A stretch of 50,782 nucleotides of DNA from SPGG2 sp964194625 (GTDB lineage Bacteria > Pseudomonadota > Gammaproteobacteria > Acidiferrobacterales > SPGG2). Shown in pieces: positions 50,746-50,782 of this stretch (position 1 is the first letter of the stretch; every line of letters begins with the position of its first letter). Below the pieces are notes generated by a model that worked only from the letters and a program-made list of their open reading frames with translations, was not told the origin of the DNA and did no database searches. The stretch is taken from positions 1 through 50,782 of the forward strand of contig CAXMNC010000086.1 of the NCBI GenBank assembly GCA_964194625.1, given 5' to 3'. The position numbers and the translations under genes are program-made.

Positions 50746-50782
50746 CCAAAATAGCGCTTCCGGTCGGCTTTGTGCTGGTACG

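Overview
The window looks like chromosomal DNA of a gammaproteobacterium. Its backbone is the block ponA<>pilMNOPQ-aroK-aroB-dgt-gltB-gltD-hemE, a gene order I associate with gammaproteobacteria. A PII-amtB pair with a sigma-54-type promoter, ubiK, comM and a SPOR-domain protein fit the same assignment. I cannot name the genus. No rRNA, tRNA, CRISPR array, transposase or phage gene was seen.

Layout. 1-3.6 kb (+): 3' part of a ThDP enzyme, GNAT acetyltransferase, GFA-family protein, small membrane protein, SagB-type nitroreductase and a TauD-like dioxygenase. 3.6-7.1 kb (-): a three-subunit pyridine nucleotide transhydrogenase followed by marC. 7.19-7.44 kb: a dense cluster of seven perfect hairpins. 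7.5-23.3 kb (-): hemE, gltD, gltB, dgt, aroB, aroK and the type IV pilus genes pilQ to pilM, many with ATGA/GTGA stop-start overlaps. A strong hairpin terminator and a second hairpin-rich spacer separate pilQ from aroK. 23.5-26.7 kb (+): PBP1A and a coupled gene of unknown function. 26.8-34.7 kb: a small exported TPR-like protein and a 1678-residue exported NHL/TPR/transglutaminase-like protein (-), divergent from a CHASE2 adenylate cyclase (+). 34.7-39.8 kb: argS, a SPOR protein, a beta-hydroxyacid dehydrogenase (-), a DUF945-like protein and a bidirectional terminator. 39.8-41.6 kb (-): glnK-amtB with a sigma-54 element and two candidate NtrC sites.

The right end (41.7-50.7 kb) is the most unusual part. 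ubiK is followed by a decayed second ubiK tail and then comM. Next comes an exported cupredoxin gene that overlaps a membrane sensor/cyclase gene at a G8 tract. After that lies a chimeric pseudogene whose head is the start of an ACC deaminase gene (acdS) and whose tail is a diverged comM 3' end, joined in frame. A two-gene operon of exported proteins follows, then the intact acdS. The acdS head and the intact acdS start form 211-bp direct repeats about 3.1 kb apart. The ubiK' and comM' scraps look like remains of a second, diverged ubiK-comM locus.

Two themes stand out. Two class III cyclases lie about 10 kb apart, each beside a gene for an exported protein (the giant NHL/TPR protein; the cupredoxin), which suggests envelope-sensing cAMP modules. 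Nitrogen assimilation is well represented: gltBD, glnK-amtB and the ammonia-releasing AcdS.
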